Source: Rhizobium sp. BK376 (GTDB lineage: Bacteria > Pseudomonadota > Alphaproteobacteria > Rhizobiales > Rhizobiaceae). Taken from it: 64,000 nt of DNA. The position numbers were made by a program, and so were the translations under genes. Positions within the stretch are counted from its first letter, which is position 1; each line of letters starts with the position of its first letter. Of the stretch, positions 26,702 through 35,279 are shown one piece after another. The stretch lies in assembly GCF_004341625.1 (NCBI RefSeq), contig NZ_SLZG01000016.1:1-64000 (forward strand), given 5' to 3'. The notes beneath the pieces were generated by a model. It ran no database searches and was not told where the DNA came from. It was given only the letters and a program-made list of their open reading frames with translations.

Positions 26702-26737
26702 CGTAGCGAAGGCCTGAAACCTCGGGCCTTCGCTACG
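26702..26737. terminator. Perfect 13-bp hairpin between convergent genes
   Basis: CGTAGCGAAGGCC (26702-26714) pairs exactly with GGCCTTCGCTACG (26725-26737), with a 10-base loop. It lies between the ends of the DUF1062 and aldehyde dehydrogenase genes. It lacks a T-run, so it may work as a barrier rather than a classical terminator. Confidence 0.55.
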
Positions 26738-26790
26738 TCACGCTTCATGTTCAGCAAAGGTTTCGGCCCATTTTAGCTTCCCGCTACCGG

Positions 26791-28218
26791 CTACGCGGGC
26801 TGGCCTCCAAGTATGGCCTTTGGCTCGAGGTACGCCTCCAGCCCGAAAACACCATACTCTCTGCCGAGACCCGATTGCTTGAACCCGCCAAAGGGAGCAA
26901 GCGGCTCATGGGGCGCGCCATTGATCACCACACGTCCTGACTGAATTCGAGCCGCTACCGTTCGAGCATGCTCAGGATTCGAGGATATGACATAGGACTG
27001 GAGGCCATAGACGGTATCGTTGGCGATCTCGATCGCCTCCTCCTCGGTGCGATAAGTCAGGACAGCGATGACGGGGCCAAATATCTCTTCTCGCGCAATG
27101 GTCATGTCGCTGGTGACGCCTGTGAATACCGTCGGCTTGACGAAGTAGCCACCCGTCACCCCGTCCGGCAGACCCTCGCCGCCGACCAAAAGCTCGGCAC
27201 CCTCGGCGATACCCGTCGCGATGTAGCGCTCGACGCGCTCGAATTGCTTCCGGCTAACCAGAGGACCGATCGCGGTGCTGGGATCCCTGGGATCGCCGAC
27301 CTTGATCTTCTCCACCGCCTGCTTGATCAGGGTGTTGAACTCCACGATCCGGTCTTCGGGCACCAGTACACGCGTACCGTTTATGCAAGCCTGACCGCTA
27401 TTGGCGAAGCCTGCCGAAATCACGTGCGGGATGGCAGCTGCGAGATCCGCATCATCAAGAGTAAGCGTCGGCGATTTGCCGCCCAGTTCCAATGTCACGC
27501 GCTTCATCGTTTCCGCGCCCGCACGTATGATCGACTTGCCGACCGTCGTTGAACCCGTGAAGGAAATCTTTGCGACATCGGGATTGGCCGTGAATTCGGC
27601 GCCGACGACATCCCCGCGACCGGTGACGATATTGAAGACCCCCGCCGGAAGCCCGGCCCTGTGAAGGCATTCCGTCAGCGCTTGCGTCTGAAGCGCGCTC
27701 ATCTCGCTTGGCTTGATGACCGCGGTACAGCCAGCCGCTATCGCCATGGAGAGCTTGCTGCAGATGAACCCGTAATTGTTGTTCCATGGCGTAATCAAGC
27801 CGACCACGCCCACCGGTTCCATCACAACCTCGGCCGTGCCGATCTGTCGGGCCAGCGGATAGTCCTCCAGTGTCTTCGCGGCATGAAGGAAGGCGTCCGC
27901 AGCGTAACGGGCTGTCCAGGCGGCGCGGGCAACCGGCGCACCATATTCCTCGATCGAGATCTCCGCCAGACGCTCGGCATCCGCCAGGACCACATCATGC
28001 AGCTGCCGGAGCATGTCGATGCGTTCCTGCTTGGTCGTGCGCGAAGAAGCCGGGAAGGCTTTCTTGGCGGCAGCAATCGCGCGACGCGCGTCTTCCTCGT
28101 CCCCCAGCTTCACCTGCGCAATGACCGTGGCGGTAGCGGGGTTGAAGAGATCAAAAAGCTCGCTTCCATGCGGCTCGACGAAGGCGCCGTCGATATAAAT
28201 CCGGTCGATGACTGGCAC
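26791..28218 (-). CDS. NAD(P)-dependent aldehyde dehydrogenase
   Basis: 475 residues, oxidises an aldehyde to its acid. The fold elements are complete: PWNNN (145-149, oxyanion Asn), KPSE (169-172), GSTTVG (222-227), ELGGKSP with catalytic E244, and GQACING with nucleophile C278. The substrate cannot be read from sequence. The start is GTG 28218 (MPVIDRIYIDGAFV) with AAGGGAA upstream. It is divergent from a LysR-type regulator, 108 bases apart, which probably controls it. Confidence 0.88.
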   Translation of the reverse strand: MPVIDRIYIDGAFVEPHGSELFDLFNPATATVIAQVKLGDEEDARRAIAAAKKAFPASSRTTKQERIDMLRQLHDVVLADAERLAEISIEEYGAPVARAAWTARYAADAFLHAAKTLEDYPLARQIGTAEVVMEPVGVVGLITPWNNNYGFICSKLSMAIAAGCTAVIKPSEMSALQTQALTECLHRAGLPAGVFNIVTGRGDVVGAEFTANPDVAKISFTGSTTVGKSIIRAGAETMKRVTLELGGKSPTLTLDDADLAAAIPHVISAGFANSGQACINGTRVLVPEDRIVEFNTLIKQAVEKIKVGDPRDPSTAIGPLVSRKQFERVERYIATGIAEGAELLVGGEGLPDGVTGGYFVKPTVFTGVTSDMTIAREEIFGPVIAVLTYRTEEEAIEIANDTVYGLQSYVISSNPEHARTVAARIQSGRVVINGAPHEPLAPFGGFKQSGLGREYGVFGLEAYLEPKAILGGQPA

Positions 28219-28326
28219 TGGCGTGTTCTTTCCCTTTCATTTCATCTTCTCGCTGAAGATATAAGCGGATAGAATTGAACCGATAAGAAAGACAAACCGA
28301 CACAAGTTATCGTGGAAATCGGGACA

Positions 28327-29235
28327 ATGCGGAAATCTGGATTGATCGAACTGGATGCTGTCGTGACCGTCGCGCGCAAAGGCGGTTTCAGGGCAGCAGC
28401 CACGGAACTCGGAATGTCGCCGACAGCACTCAGTCATGCGGTGGCGGCATTGGAGTCACGGCTAGGCGTGCGACTGTTCAATCGCACGACGAGAAGCGTG
28501 TCTCTCTCGGAAGCAGGCGAACAATTCATCGCCCGGGTCGCTCCAGCTCTTTCCGAAATCCGCGATGCCATGGAAGGCGTCAACACGCATCGCGACACCC
28601 CTGCCGGAACACTGAGACTGAACACCACGGTCGGCGCGGCACATCAGATTCTCGTTCCAGTCGTTCTCGAATATATGAAGCGCTATCCCGACATGCGGGT
28701 CGACATTGTCACCGATGCTCAATTGATCGACATCGTTATGGAAGGGTTTGACGCCGGCATCCGCACGATCGACGCCGTCCCGGGCGACATGATCGGCGTG
28801 CCCTTCGGTCCGCCGCTTCGTTTCGTGGTTGTCGCTTCGCCCGCCTATCTTGCGGCACGTCCGGCTCCTCGAACACCGGGCGACCTCCTGACGCATCGCT
28901 GCATTCGCGCTCGCTGGCCGAGCGGCACGATCTACCGCTGGGAGTTCGAGCGGCGTGCCGAGAAGATGACCATCGATGTGCCGGGTGAACTCACCCTGGA
29001 TGATTCAACCCTAATGCGCGATGCGGCGCTGGCAGGAGCGGGGCTTGCCTATATGTGGGAAGCCGCCGTTGCTGCCGATACTGATGCAGGACGCCTCGTA
29101 CGAGTGCTTGACGACTGGACCACGTCTTCGCCTGGCTTCTGTCTCTATTACCCAGGACGCCGCAACGTGCCTGCCGGATTGCGCGCCTTCATAAATCTCA
29201 TCAGAGAAGTCGATCACGCGCGTGCCGCCGATTGA
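28327..29235 (+). CDS. LysR-family transcriptional regulator
   Basis: 302 residues. The winged helix is at the N-terminus (LIELDAVVTVARKGGFRAAATELGMSPTALSHAVAALESRLGVRLFNRTTRSVSLSEAG). The rest is the LysR substrate-binding domain (segment TTVGAAHQILVPVVLEYMKRYPDM). It belongs by appearance to the CrgA/AaeR-like group. ATG 28327 is preferred over GTG 28312 because of the spacing to GGAAATCGGGA. The divergent aldehyde dehydrogenase gene is the likely target. Confidence 0.86.
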   Translation: MRKSGLIELDAVVTVARKGGFRAAATELGMSPTALSHAVAALESRLGVRLFNRTTRSVSLSEAGEQFIARVAPALSEIRDAMEGVNTHRDTPAGTLRLNTTVGAAHQILVPVVLEYMKRYPDMRVDIVTDAQLIDIVMEGFDAGIRTIDAVPGDMIGVPFGPPLRFVVVASPAYLAARPAPRTPGDLLTHRCIRARWPSGTIYRWEFERRAEKMTIDVPGELTLDDSTLMRDAALAGAGLAYMWEAAVAADTDAGRLVRVLDDWTTSSPGFCLYYPGRRNVPAGLRAFINLIREVDHARAAD

Positions 29236-29366
29236 CCTCCCAACGCAAAGGCTGCGGGATTTCGGCTATTTCTGTGGGCATCGCTCCTCTCGCGGTAGCC
29301 TTCCATGAACAAAAGGCGCTAACGTGTTGAGCACCGTTGCCAAATGACTTGCTGTTCTAGGGGTCT

Positions 29367-30083
29367 ATGACGATGAAAGTGATCTTCGCCGGCCCGACGC
29401 TTCATGGGGTCGATGTCTCCGCAGATACCGGCTTTCGGCTGTTGCCGCCGGCTCGACAGGGAGATGTCTATCGAGCGGTGCAGGACGGCGCCAACGTGAT
29501 CGGGCTTATCGACGGCGTCTACGAATATGTACCGGCCATCTGGCACAAGGAGATCCTGTTCGGGCTTTCAAAGGGCGTCCGCGTCTTTGGCGGAGCCAGC
29601 ATGGGGGCTCTGCGAGCGGCGGAATGCGCTGCCTTCGGCATGATAGGTCTCGGCCGTATCTATGAAGACTACGCCAGCGGTGCGCTGGAGGACGATGCCG
29701 ACGTCGCTCAGGCGCACGGTCCGGCCGAGCTTGGCTTCCTGCCGCTCAGCGAACCGCTGGTGAATGTGAGGGCCACCCTTGGCCATTGCCTTGAAAAACA
29801 ACTCATCTCTGCCGCGGAACACCAGGAATTGCTGGAGACAGCCGCCTCGATCTTCTTCAAGGAAAGAACCTACCGGCGCGTTCTATCCGCATCTGCCGCT
29901 ATTCCATCCGAGCGGGCGCGCGAACTCGGCACGATCCTCAAGGAGAATGCCGTTGATCAGAAATTGGCGGACGCACTCGTCCTGATCGCCGCTGTCATTG
30001 ACGCCCCTGACGAACGAGTGAAGCCACCGGCCGACTGGACATTCGAGAAAACCACCCTCTGGGCCGATATCTTTCCCGATTGA
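29367..30083 (+). CDS. tfuA: TfuA-like protein, partner of YcaO
   Basis: 238 residues of the TfuA core family. The N-terminal part reads KVIFAGPTLHGVDV, and a conserved segment follows with GVRVFGGASMGALRAAECAAFGMIGLGRIYEDYASG (about 68-105) and DDADVAQAHGPAELGF. TfuA was first described as needed for production of the peptide antibiotic trifolitoxin in Rhizobium leguminosarum. Elsewhere TfuA partners YcaO in peptide thioamidation, probably supplying sulfur. The start may be ATG 29367 or ATG 29373; AGGGG suits the second (9 bases). The YcaO gene follows after 66 bases in the same direction, so the two are almost certainly co-transcribed. Confidence 0.85.
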   Translation: MTMKVIFAGPTLHGVDVSADTGFRLLPPARQGDVYRAVQDGANVIGLIDGVYEYVPAIWHKEILFGLSKGVRVFGGASMGALRAAECAAFGMIGLGRIYEDYASGALEDDADVAQAHGPAELGFLPLSEPLVNVRATLGHCLEKQLISAAEHQELLETAASIFFKERTYRRVLSASAAIPSERARELGTILKENAVDQKLADALVLIAAVIDAPDERVKPPADWTFEKTTLWADIFPD

Positions 30084-30149
30084 GTTCCGGCCCGATCCGA
30101 TGCTTTCTCCCCGTTGACAAACAACGTGAACCAGCGGAGTGAAGTACCT

Positions 30150-31337
30150 GTGAAAATTGAATATTCAGATCGGTCCTTCTCACCTGGAGAGACACTGCGA
30201 CGCGTGAAGCCATGGCTTGCGAGCTATGGGATTACACGGCTGTCTAGGCTCACGACCCTGGACAGTAACGGGATACCCGTCTGGAACGCGGTCACCCCAA
30301 ACGCGAAGTCGATCGTCATCAATCAAGGGAAAGGCATTACGGATATCGACGCGAAGGTTTCCGCTGCCATGGAAGCTTTGGAACGCGCCGTTGCCTGCGC
30401 TCCAGATGTCGAGACCGTCACTGGAAGCTGGAGAGCATTGGCCGAATCTGGACACAATCTCGATCCTCTTCCCGGCCTGGTCGCGATCGGCAAAGACGAT
30501 GTTGGTCCTCAGGATCAACTTGAATGGGTAAAGGGTGTCGACCTGATTGGCGGCCGAGAGACCTTCGTTCCCCTTGAGGCCGTCACGCTGGATCGGACCC
30601 GGTTCGAAAATCGCTTCTGGCAGTCCTCGGACGGACTGGCGTCCGGCAATACGCACAATGAGGCGACACTTCACGGGTTGCTCGAGCGCATCGAGCGGGA
30701 CGCCTATGTGCTTTGGCAGGTCACTCCGATAGCAAAGGCGCTGGAGCGCAGCATCGACCCTCACGCTTTTGATGATCCCATCATAGAGGGCCTGCTGCAA
30801 AGATTGGAGCGGACGGGCCTGAGGTTGCGGCTGTTCGACATCACGAGCGATATCGGCATCCCCTGCTACCTGGCATTGCTAGCGCCTACAGACGTTTTGG
30901 AGCGGAAACAGCCGAGATTTCTCGATGTCACGCATGGAAGCGGTGCGCACCCCAATCCCATCCGTGCCGCCATCCGCGCCATTACAGAGACGGCACAGTC
31001 GAGATTGACGTTCATTAGCGGTGCGCGCGACGACATCGATCCCGACAGCTTCAGTCACCCTCTCCCCGAAACAACGCGGCGCAGTCTGACGGCGAAACCC
31101 GGACCGGCTGAGATAAGAGAACCGCCACCTGTTCACGGCGCCGACGCGCTTCTAGATTTCACCCTTGATCGCCTGAAACGGGCAGGCGTCACATCAGCAA
31201 TTGCGGTCTCCTTGACGGCGAAGGATCTCCCCTTCTCCGTCGTCAAGGTGCTCGTGCCGCAACTTGAAAACCCCGATGGTGCGCGCAAGCGCAGGTTCGG
31301 AGAAAGGGCGATCTCCCAGCAGCTCAAACTATTCTGA
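30150..31337 (+). CDS. ycaO: YcaO-domain ATP-dependent amide-activating enzyme, TfuA-associated
   Basis: 395 residues from GTG 30150, which has GGAGTGA at good spacing; TTG 30114 is a poorer alternative. YcaO enzymes use ATP to phosphorylate a peptide-backbone amide for cyclisation or thioamidation. The three ATP/Mg2+ segments are present: KVSAAMEALERA, SDGLASGNTHNEATLHGLLERIERDA and NPIRAAIRAITETAQSRLTFISGARDD. The C-terminus ends RAISQQLKLF and lacks the Pro-rich PxPxP tail of azoline cyclases. With TfuA alongside, a thioamide-type reaction is the best inference. There is no E1-like or leader-binding protein gene nearby and no convincing precursor peptide. Confidence 0.87.
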   Translation: MKIEYSDRSFSPGETLRRVKPWLASYGITRLSRLTTLDSNGIPVWNAVTPNAKSIVINQGKGITDIDAKVSAAMEALERAVACAPDVETVTGSWRALAESGHNLDPLPGLVAIGKDDVGPQDQLEWVKGVDLIGGRETFVPLEAVTLDRTRFENRFWQSSDGLASGNTHNEATLHGLLERIERDAYVLWQVTPIAKALERSIDPHAFDDPIIEGLLQRLERTGLRLRLFDITSDIGIPCYLALLAPTDVLERKQPRFLDVTHGSGAHPNPIRAAIRAITETAQSRLTFISGARDDIDPDSFSHPLPETTRRSLTAKPGPAEIREPPPVHGADALLDFTLDRLKRAGVTSAIAVSLTAKDLPFSVVKVLVPQLENPDGARKRRFGERAISQQLKLF

Positions 31338-31362
31338 GCGGGCGTGCCGCCAGCACCAGACG

Positions 31363-33657
31363 TCAGGCCTTGGCCGAAATAGGTCTTAGCAGGCGCAGCG
31401 CATTCATCGTTACCAATACGGTCGCGCCCGTATCCGCAAGGATGGCAGGCCAGAGGCCGGTTATGCCAGCGATTGTAGTGACCAGGAAGACCGCCTTCAG
31501 CCCCAGAGCGGTGGTGATGTTCTGGGTGATGTTGCGCATGGTCCGCTTCGAAAGGTCGATCATCTGCGCCACGTCGCCCACACGTCCGTGAAGCACGGCT
31601 GCATCGGCAGTCTCAAGCGCGACATCCGTGCCGCCGCCCATGGCAATTCCGACGTCGGCCGCGGCCAATGCGGGCGCATCATTGATGCCATCGCCGACCT
31701 TGGCAACGACATAGCCTTCCCTCTTCAATTCCCCAACAATGCGCTGCTTATCTTCCGGCATCAGCTCGGCGCGCACGTCGATATCCAGCGCCGTTGCAAT
31801 CGCCTGCGCGGTGCGCCTGTTATCGCCCGTCAGCATCACGATCTTGATGCCGGCATCCTTCAGCACCGCCAAGCCAGCAGCGGCATCTGCCCGCGGCTCG
31901 TCACGCATTGCGATCAGGCCGGAGACGACATCGTTGATCAACAGCATTGATACACTCTTGCCCTCGTCGTTCAGAACCGCGATCTGCCGCTCCATGTCCG
32001 CTTCGAAAGCACCGAGCTCACGCGCGGCAGAGGGAGACAGAAGAGAGAGCTTTTCGCCGCCGACCTTGCCGGTGACGCCCTTGCCGGGAATAGCGCTGAT
32101 CTCGAATGCAGGTGGCACCGGCACTCCATCGCTCTTGGCGCGATCGAGGATCGCGAGCGCGAGCGGATGGCTGGACGCGCCTTCAAGCACGGCAGCGCGG
32201 GACAGCACCTGCGCCTCCGTTCGCCCGAAGCCGACGATATCGGTCACTCTCGGCTTGCCCTCGGTGAGCGTTCCCGTCTTGTCCAGCGCCACCGCTGTTA
32301 TCTTGCCCAGCATCTCCAGAACCGCGCCGCCCTTCAGCAACAGCCCGCGCCGCGCGCCTGACGACAGCGAGGCTGCGATTGCGGCAGGTGTCGAAATGAC
32401 GAGAGCGCAGGGGCAACCGATCAGAAGGATTGCCAGGCCCTTGTATATCCATTCGTTCCATGAGGAGCCAAAGACGAGCGGCGGCAGCACGGCCACCAGC
32501 GCCGCGACGACCACGACGCCCGGCGTGTAGTAGCGAGAAAAGCGATCGATGAAGCGCTCGGTCGGTGCCTTGGATTCCTGCGCCTCCTCGACGAGGCGAA
32601 CGACGCGAGCAATCGTGTTGTCGGCAGCAGCGGCGGTCACGCGTATGCGCAATGCTGCATCTCCGTTGACCGTGCCGGCAAAGACCGTATCATCGACACC
32701 CTTGCGCACGGGCGTGCTTTCGCCCGTCACCGGAGCCTCGTCGATGGCGCTTTCACCGGACAGAATGACGCCATCCGCCGAGATGCGATCGCCGGGTCGA
32801 ACAAGGATGACAGAGCCGACGGCAAGGCTTTCGGCCGGCACTTCGCGCATCTGCCCGTTCTCTTCAAGAAGCGCGCTCTTGGGGACCAGGCTGGTCAGCG
32901 ATTGAATGCTCGCGCGTGCCTTACGCGCAGCCACGCCCTCCAGCAATTCACCGACCAGGAAGAGGAAGACGACCGTGGCGGCCTCTTCGCTTGCGTGGAT
33001 AATGACCGCGCCGACGGCTGCTATCGTCATCAACATCTCGATCGAAAATGGCGTGCCGGCAAGGGCTGCCGCAAAGGCCCGCCGCGCGATCGGGACGAGA
33101 CCGACCAGCATTGCGACGACAAAAGCATAGGGCGCGACCACCGGAACGAGATGGCCGACGACATAGGCCGCGACCAGCGCCAGCCCTGAAAAGATCGTCA
33201 ACTGACCCTTCTTGCTCTGCCACCAGGGGCCAGCCATCGGCGCATCATCGTGGCCATGAAGGCCCTCGACTTCTACCGCCGGATGCTGATGGTGCTCATG
33301 GGCGTGGTTATGCTCGTGATGGTGACCGTGACCTTCGTGATCACCATGATCATGGTCATGATCGTGGTGGTCATCGCAGCAGGCGGCATGATCGTCGGTC
33401 TCGCCTCTCCCAGCCTCTTGAGCAGTTGTATCAGCCGCCCCGCTGAAAAGGGCAACAGAATAACCAAGACCGGTCACCCGCTTTTCGATCACAGAGAGAT
33501 CGCTGCCGTCGTGCTTCACAGTCATCGTGCCCGCCACGACGGAAACGGAGACATCCGTGACGCCGGGGACACGCCGAACCGCGGTGTCGATCTTGGACGC
33601 GCAGGCAGCGCAGTCCATGCCGCCAACCCTGTATTTCGTCTGTGCCGCTTCAGCCAT
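31363..33657 (-). CDS. zntA: Zn2+/Cd2+/Pb2+-exporting P1B-type ATPase
   Basis: 764 residues. One N-terminal heavy-metal domain (GMDCAAC, 13-19) is followed by a His/Asp-rich linker (about 90-127, runs such as HHDHDHDHGDHEGHGHHHEH). Then come eight membrane helices with the metal site CPC (415-417), the phosphorylation motif DKTGT (459-463) and GDGINDAPAL near the hinge. The CPC motif and His-rich linker point to Zn/Cd/Pb rather than Cu. ATG 33657 begins MAEAAQTKYRVGGM. It is divergent from a MerR-type regulator and has the matching operator in its promoter. Confidence 0.92.
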   Translation of the reverse strand: MAEAAQTKYRVGGMDCAACASKIDTAVRRVPGVTDVSVSVVAGTMTVKHDGSDLSVIEKRVTGLGYSVALFSGAADTTAQEAGRGETDDHAACCDDHHDHDHDHGDHEGHGHHHEHNHAHEHHQHPAVEVEGLHGHDDAPMAGPWWQSKKGQLTIFSGLALVAAYVVGHLVPVVAPYAFVVAMLVGLVPIARRAFAAALAGTPFSIEMLMTIAAVGAVIIHASEEAATVVFLFLVGELLEGVAARKARASIQSLTSLVPKSALLEENGQMREVPAESLAVGSVILVRPGDRISADGVILSGESAIDEAPVTGESTPVRKGVDDTVFAGTVNGDAALRIRVTAAAADNTIARVVRLVEEAQESKAPTERFIDRFSRYYTPGVVVVAALVAVLPPLVFGSSWNEWIYKGLAILLIGCPCALVISTPAAIAASLSSGARRGLLLKGGAVLEMLGKITAVALDKTGTLTEGKPRVTDIVGFGRTEAQVLSRAAVLEGASSHPLALAILDRAKSDGVPVPPAFEISAIPGKGVTGKVGGEKLSLLSPSAARELGAFEADMERQIAVLNDEGKSVSMLLINDVVSGLIAMRDEPRADAAAGLAVLKDAGIKIVMLTGDNRRTAQAIATALDIDVRAELMPEDKQRIVGELKREGYVVAKVGDGINDAPALAAADVGIAMGGGTDVALETADAAVLHGRVGDVAQMIDLSKRTMRNITQNITTALGLKAVFLVTTIAGITGLWPAILADTGATVLVTMNALRLLRPISAKA

Positions 33658-33687
33658 GATCCGTTTCCTTGCTAAAGTGAGGCCTCT

Positions 33688-33718
33688 TTCCTACATCCTC
33701 TAGCGACTAGAGGTGCAA
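33688..33718 (-). promoter_or_regulatory. MerR-type operator-promoter of the zinc exporter
   Basis: Read on the minus strand, TTGCAC (-35) and TAGGAA (-10) are separated by 19 bp, the over-long spacer typical of MerR-activated promoters. The spacer holds the inverted repeat CCTCTAG-TCG-CTAGAGG. It sits between zntA and the divergent regulator and resembles ZntR/PbrR/CadR operators. Confidence 0.85.
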
Positions 33719-33729
33719 GAGGAAAAATC

Positions 33730-34152
33730 ATGAAAAAGATCACGATCGGCGAAGCCGCACGGCAAAGCGGCGTGAAAGTACCGACCATCCGCTACTACGA
33801 GGGCATCGGACTGCTTCCCGCCCCCAGCCGCAGCGAGGGCAACCAGCGCTCCTACGAACCTTCCGACCTCGACCGTCTCGCCTTCATCCGCCATGCCCGC
33901 GAGCTTGGCTTCGAAGTGGAGTCCATCCGCACGCTTCTGAGCCTACAGGACAATCCGGGCCAATCCTGCTCCTCGGCGGATGCCATTGCCAAGGCAAGGC
34001 TCATCGAAGTGGAGCAGCGCATTCGCAGCCTTTTGGCCCTAAAAGCAGAACTCGAAGTCATGGTCGAGGGCTGCGGTCACGGCCGCGTCGACCAGTGCCG
34101 GGTCATCGAGGTACTGGCCGACCACGGCAAATGCATGCATCCGCATCACTGA
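33730..34152 (+). CDS. zntR: MerR-family heavy-metal regulator (ZntR/CadR type)
   Basis: 140 residues. The N-terminal winged helix (MKKITIGEAARQSGVKVPTIRYYEGIGLLP) is followed by a long dimer helix. Metal-site cysteines are C73-type (PGQSCSSADA), then the C-terminal CGHGRVDQCRVIEVLADHGKCMHPHH with Cys and His residues as in Zn/Cd/Pb sensors. It would untwist the 19-bp-spacer promoter of zntA when metal is bound. The gene starts 12 bases beyond the operator, so it is probably autoregulated. Confidence 0.87.
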   Translation: MKKITIGEAARQSGVKVPTIRYYEGIGLLPAPSRSEGNQRSYEPSDLDRLAFIRHARELGFEVESIRTLLSLQDNPGQSCSSADAIAKARLIEVEQRIRSLLALKAELEVMVEGCGHGRVDQCRVIEVLADHGKCMHPHH

Positions 34153-34175
34153 CCCTGCATCCCTCACTGACAAAG

Positions 34176-35261
34176 TCAGAGCCTTACGCCGTCTTCGCCG
34201 AAGAGTGACGACAAGGCCGGCTGGAAATAGACAGGCTGCTCGCTATTGAGATCCACTGTCTCGTCGGCATCGATGCGGATCGACATCGTCTCCTTGCCGA
34301 CCTGCCCCCAGACGAGATTGTCCGAACCCATCGGCTCGACGATGGAGAAAGTGGCGGGAAGACTGGAGGTCTTTCCGTTCGAAGCGGCAAATAGCATCTG
34401 CTCTGGCCGAATTCCAAGCGTTGCCGGCCGCCCCTCGCCCGGACTCTCCGCGAACTCGTAACCGGAAAGATCGATCCTGCGCTGGTCCGCCAGTACGAAG
34501 GTGGGTGAACCGGCCTCACTGACAACCCGACCCGACAGGAAATTCATCGCCGGTGAGCCGACGAAACCGGCAACGAAGCGGTTGACCGGCCGGCGGTAAA
34601 TCTCCTTGGGCGTTGCGAATTGCTGAACGACACCGCCGCTCATGACGGCGATCCGGTCGGCAAGCGTCAACGCCTCGATCTGGTCATGGGTCACGTAGAT
34701 CATCGTCGAGCCGAGCTCGGCGTGAAGCCGCTTCAGCTCCACGCGCAGCTCCGTTCGCAACTTGGCATCGAGGTTGGACAGCGGCTCGTCGAAGAGGAAG
34801 ACGTCGACATCGCGGACCAGCGCGCGGCCGATCGCAACGCGCTGGCGCTGGCCCCCGGATAGCTCGCTGGGACGCCGCTTCCGCAAAGCGCCGATCTGGA
34901 GAATCTGCGCTGCCCGGTTGACGCGGGCTTCGATCTCTTCCTTCGCCATGCCGGCAATCCGCAAGCCGAAGGACAGATTGCCTTCGACCGTCATCGTCGG
35001 ATAGAGCGCATAGGATTGGAACACCATGCCGATACCGCGATCCTTCGGCTCCTCCCAGGTCACGTTCTTGTCGCCGATCCAGATCTGACCGTCGCTGACA
35101 TCGATCAACCCCGCGACTGCATTAAGCAAGGTGGACTTGCCGCAACCCGAAGGGCCGAGAAGGACGACGAACTCGCCCGTCTCGATCTCCAGGTTCAGGC
35201 TCTTCAGAACATTGAGGCTGCCGAAGTCGATCGCGAGATCACGAATGGAAACATGAGCCAT
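34176..35261 (-). CDS. ABC transporter ATPase, MalK/UgpC type (CUT1 sugar import)
   Basis: 361 residues. Walker A is GPSGCGKST, the signature LSGGQRQRVAIGRALVRD, and Walker B FLFDEPLSNLD. A C-terminal TOBE region (about 240-361) follows, as in MalK. Last gene of the LacI-controlled sugar operon, 18 bases after the second permease. ATG 35261 has AAGGAA upstream. Converges on the MerR gene with 23 bases between. Confidence 0.9.
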   Translation of the reverse strand: MAHVSIRDLAIDFGSLNVLKSLNLEIETGEFVVLLGPSGCGKSTLLNAVAGLIDVSDGQIWIGDKNVTWEEPKDRGIGMVFQSYALYPTMTVEGNLSFGLRIAGMAKEEIEARVNRAAQILQIGALRKRRPSELSGGQRQRVAIGRALVRDVDVFLFDEPLSNLDAKLRTELRVELKRLHAELGSTMIYVTHDQIEALTLADRIAVMSGGVVQQFATPKEIYRRPVNRFVAGFVGSPAMNFLSGRVVSEAGSPTFVLADQRRIDLSGYEFAESPGEGRPATLGIRPEQMLFAASNGKTSSLPATFSIVEPMGSDNLVWGQVGKETMSIRIDADETVDLNSEQPVYFQPALSSLFGEDGVRL

Positions 35262-35279
35262 ATATCATTCCTTGACCTA

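Noticed and set aside
33290..33375. Low-complexity repeated DNA (CATGATCATGGTCATGATCG-like)
   Set aside because: It encodes the His/Asp-rich linker of the zinc exporter and is not a repeat array or CRISPR.
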